Shown here one piece after another: positions 63,792 through 64,000 of a stretch of DNA of 64,000 bases (within the stretch, counting starts at the first letter, position 1; every line of letters begins with the position of its first letter). The DNA is from Hoylesella timonensis S9-PR14 (GTDB taxonomy: Bacteria > Bacteroidota > Bacteroidia > Bacteroidales > Bacteroidaceae): NCBI RefSeq assembly GCF_000762405.1, contig NZ_JRPQ01000055.1:1-64000 (forward strand), written 5' to 3'. The translations under genes were made by a program, and so were the position numbers. Below the pieces are notes generated by a model. The model was given only the letters and a program-made list of their open reading frames with translations, was not told where the DNA came from and made no database searches.

Positions 63792-63861
63792 ACACAAGGT
63801 AGTGCAAGCCGAATGCGGAGAAAGTTTGCTTTCTGCGTTGAGGTGCAGCCTACTTCGTGTG
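63792..63861 (+). promoter_or_regulatory. Long inverted-repeat element upstream of riboflavin synthase
   Basis: CACACAAGGTAG (63792-63803) pairs with CTACTTCGTGTG (63850-63861), and an inner stem GCGGAGAAAG with CTTTCTGC surrounds a TTTG loop. Elements of this kind, with GTAGTGCAAGCCG and GAGGTGCAGCCTAC, recur in intergenic regions of Bacteroidales as far as I recall. It does not have the sequence of an FMN riboswitch. Whether it regulates the downstream gene is unknown. Confidence 0.5.
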
Positions 63862-63918
63862 ACATAAGTTCAAAACTTGACAAGGATAATTTATAGAACC
63901 CAATTAAAAACTTTGTTT

Positions 63919-64000
63919 ATGTTCTCTGGAATTGTAGAAGAGATGGCAACCGTAGTTGCGATTAGCCATGATCAAGAAAACATTGATTTTACATTGAAAT
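63919..64000 (+). CDS. ribE: Riboflavin synthase alpha subunit (5' end only)
   Basis: The window ends 27 codons into the gene. The visible MFSGIVEEMATVVAIS matches the conserved start of riboflavin synthase, which makes riboflavin from 6,7-dimethyl-8-ribityllumazine. The gene continues beyond 64000. A weak TACCTTTA at 63717-63724 may be part of its promoter. Confidence 0.85.
   Translation, partial: MFSGIVEEMATVVAISHDQENIDFTLK

Noticed and set aside
63650-63918. FMN riboswitch before riboflavin synthase
   Set aside because: None of the conserved RFN-element segments are present; the structure seen is a simple long inverted repeat.

Overview
The window looks like a chromosomal segment of a Bacteroidales bacterium, most likely Prevotella or a close relative. 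Support: Bacteroidetes-type promoters (TTTG about 20 bases before TAnnTTTG) recur throughout; there is a full hmuYRSTUV heme locus, secreted proteins with T9SS-like C-terminal domains, a C10 cysteine protease, a pyruvate:ferredoxin oxidoreductase, and the short type III phosphoglycerate dehydrogenase. The DNA is AT-rich. I saw no tRNA, rRNA, CRISPR array, transposase or phage genes.

Layout. 1-7.4 kb: a dispersed structured repeat, a TPR protein and a DEAD-box helicase, then the serine block serC / serA / DUF1015 / YigZ-like. 7.7-12 kb: ftsY, rimO, an HU protein and a membrane HU-LysM protein, then a broken glycosidase remnant. 12-14.3 kb (minus strand): RNase G, a 29-residue ribosomal-type protein and HU. 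14.4-23.4 kb: second repeat copy, dinB with an apparently leaderless promoter, pyruvate kinase, mtaB with a glycosyltransferase, a GldB-like lipoprotein, and infC-rpmI-rplT. 23.4-30.2 kb (minus): an antiporter gene broken by an in-frame stop, nifJ, and an AAA ATPase. 30.3-36.6 kb: an ATP-grasp-like protein, third repeat copy, and two T9SS-type secreted proteins (C10 protease and a YD-like protein). 36.7-46.2 kb: the heme locus. 46.4-60.2 kb (minus): AddB/AddA-like recombination nuclease, a DUF5686-like protein, DedA, TPR protein, glnS and mltG, with a candidate small RNA. 60.3-64 kb: a degenerate fourth repeat copy, gph, a TolC-like protein, a 6S-like RNA and the start of riboflavin synthase.

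How the parts fit. The heme block encodes capture (HmuY), outer-membrane import (HmuR), a membrane-anchored CobN-like chelatase (HmuS) and an inner-membrane assembly (HmuT/U/V). Its control region faces the promoter of a T9SS-type secreted protein, and both promoters carry the heptamer TAGGTAT abutting or overlapping the -33 box. The best candidates for something undescribed are this shared divergent control region, the methionine-rich heme proteins, the structured dispersed repeat, the HU / HU-LysM pair, DUF1015 inside the serine operon, and two unannotated RNAs.
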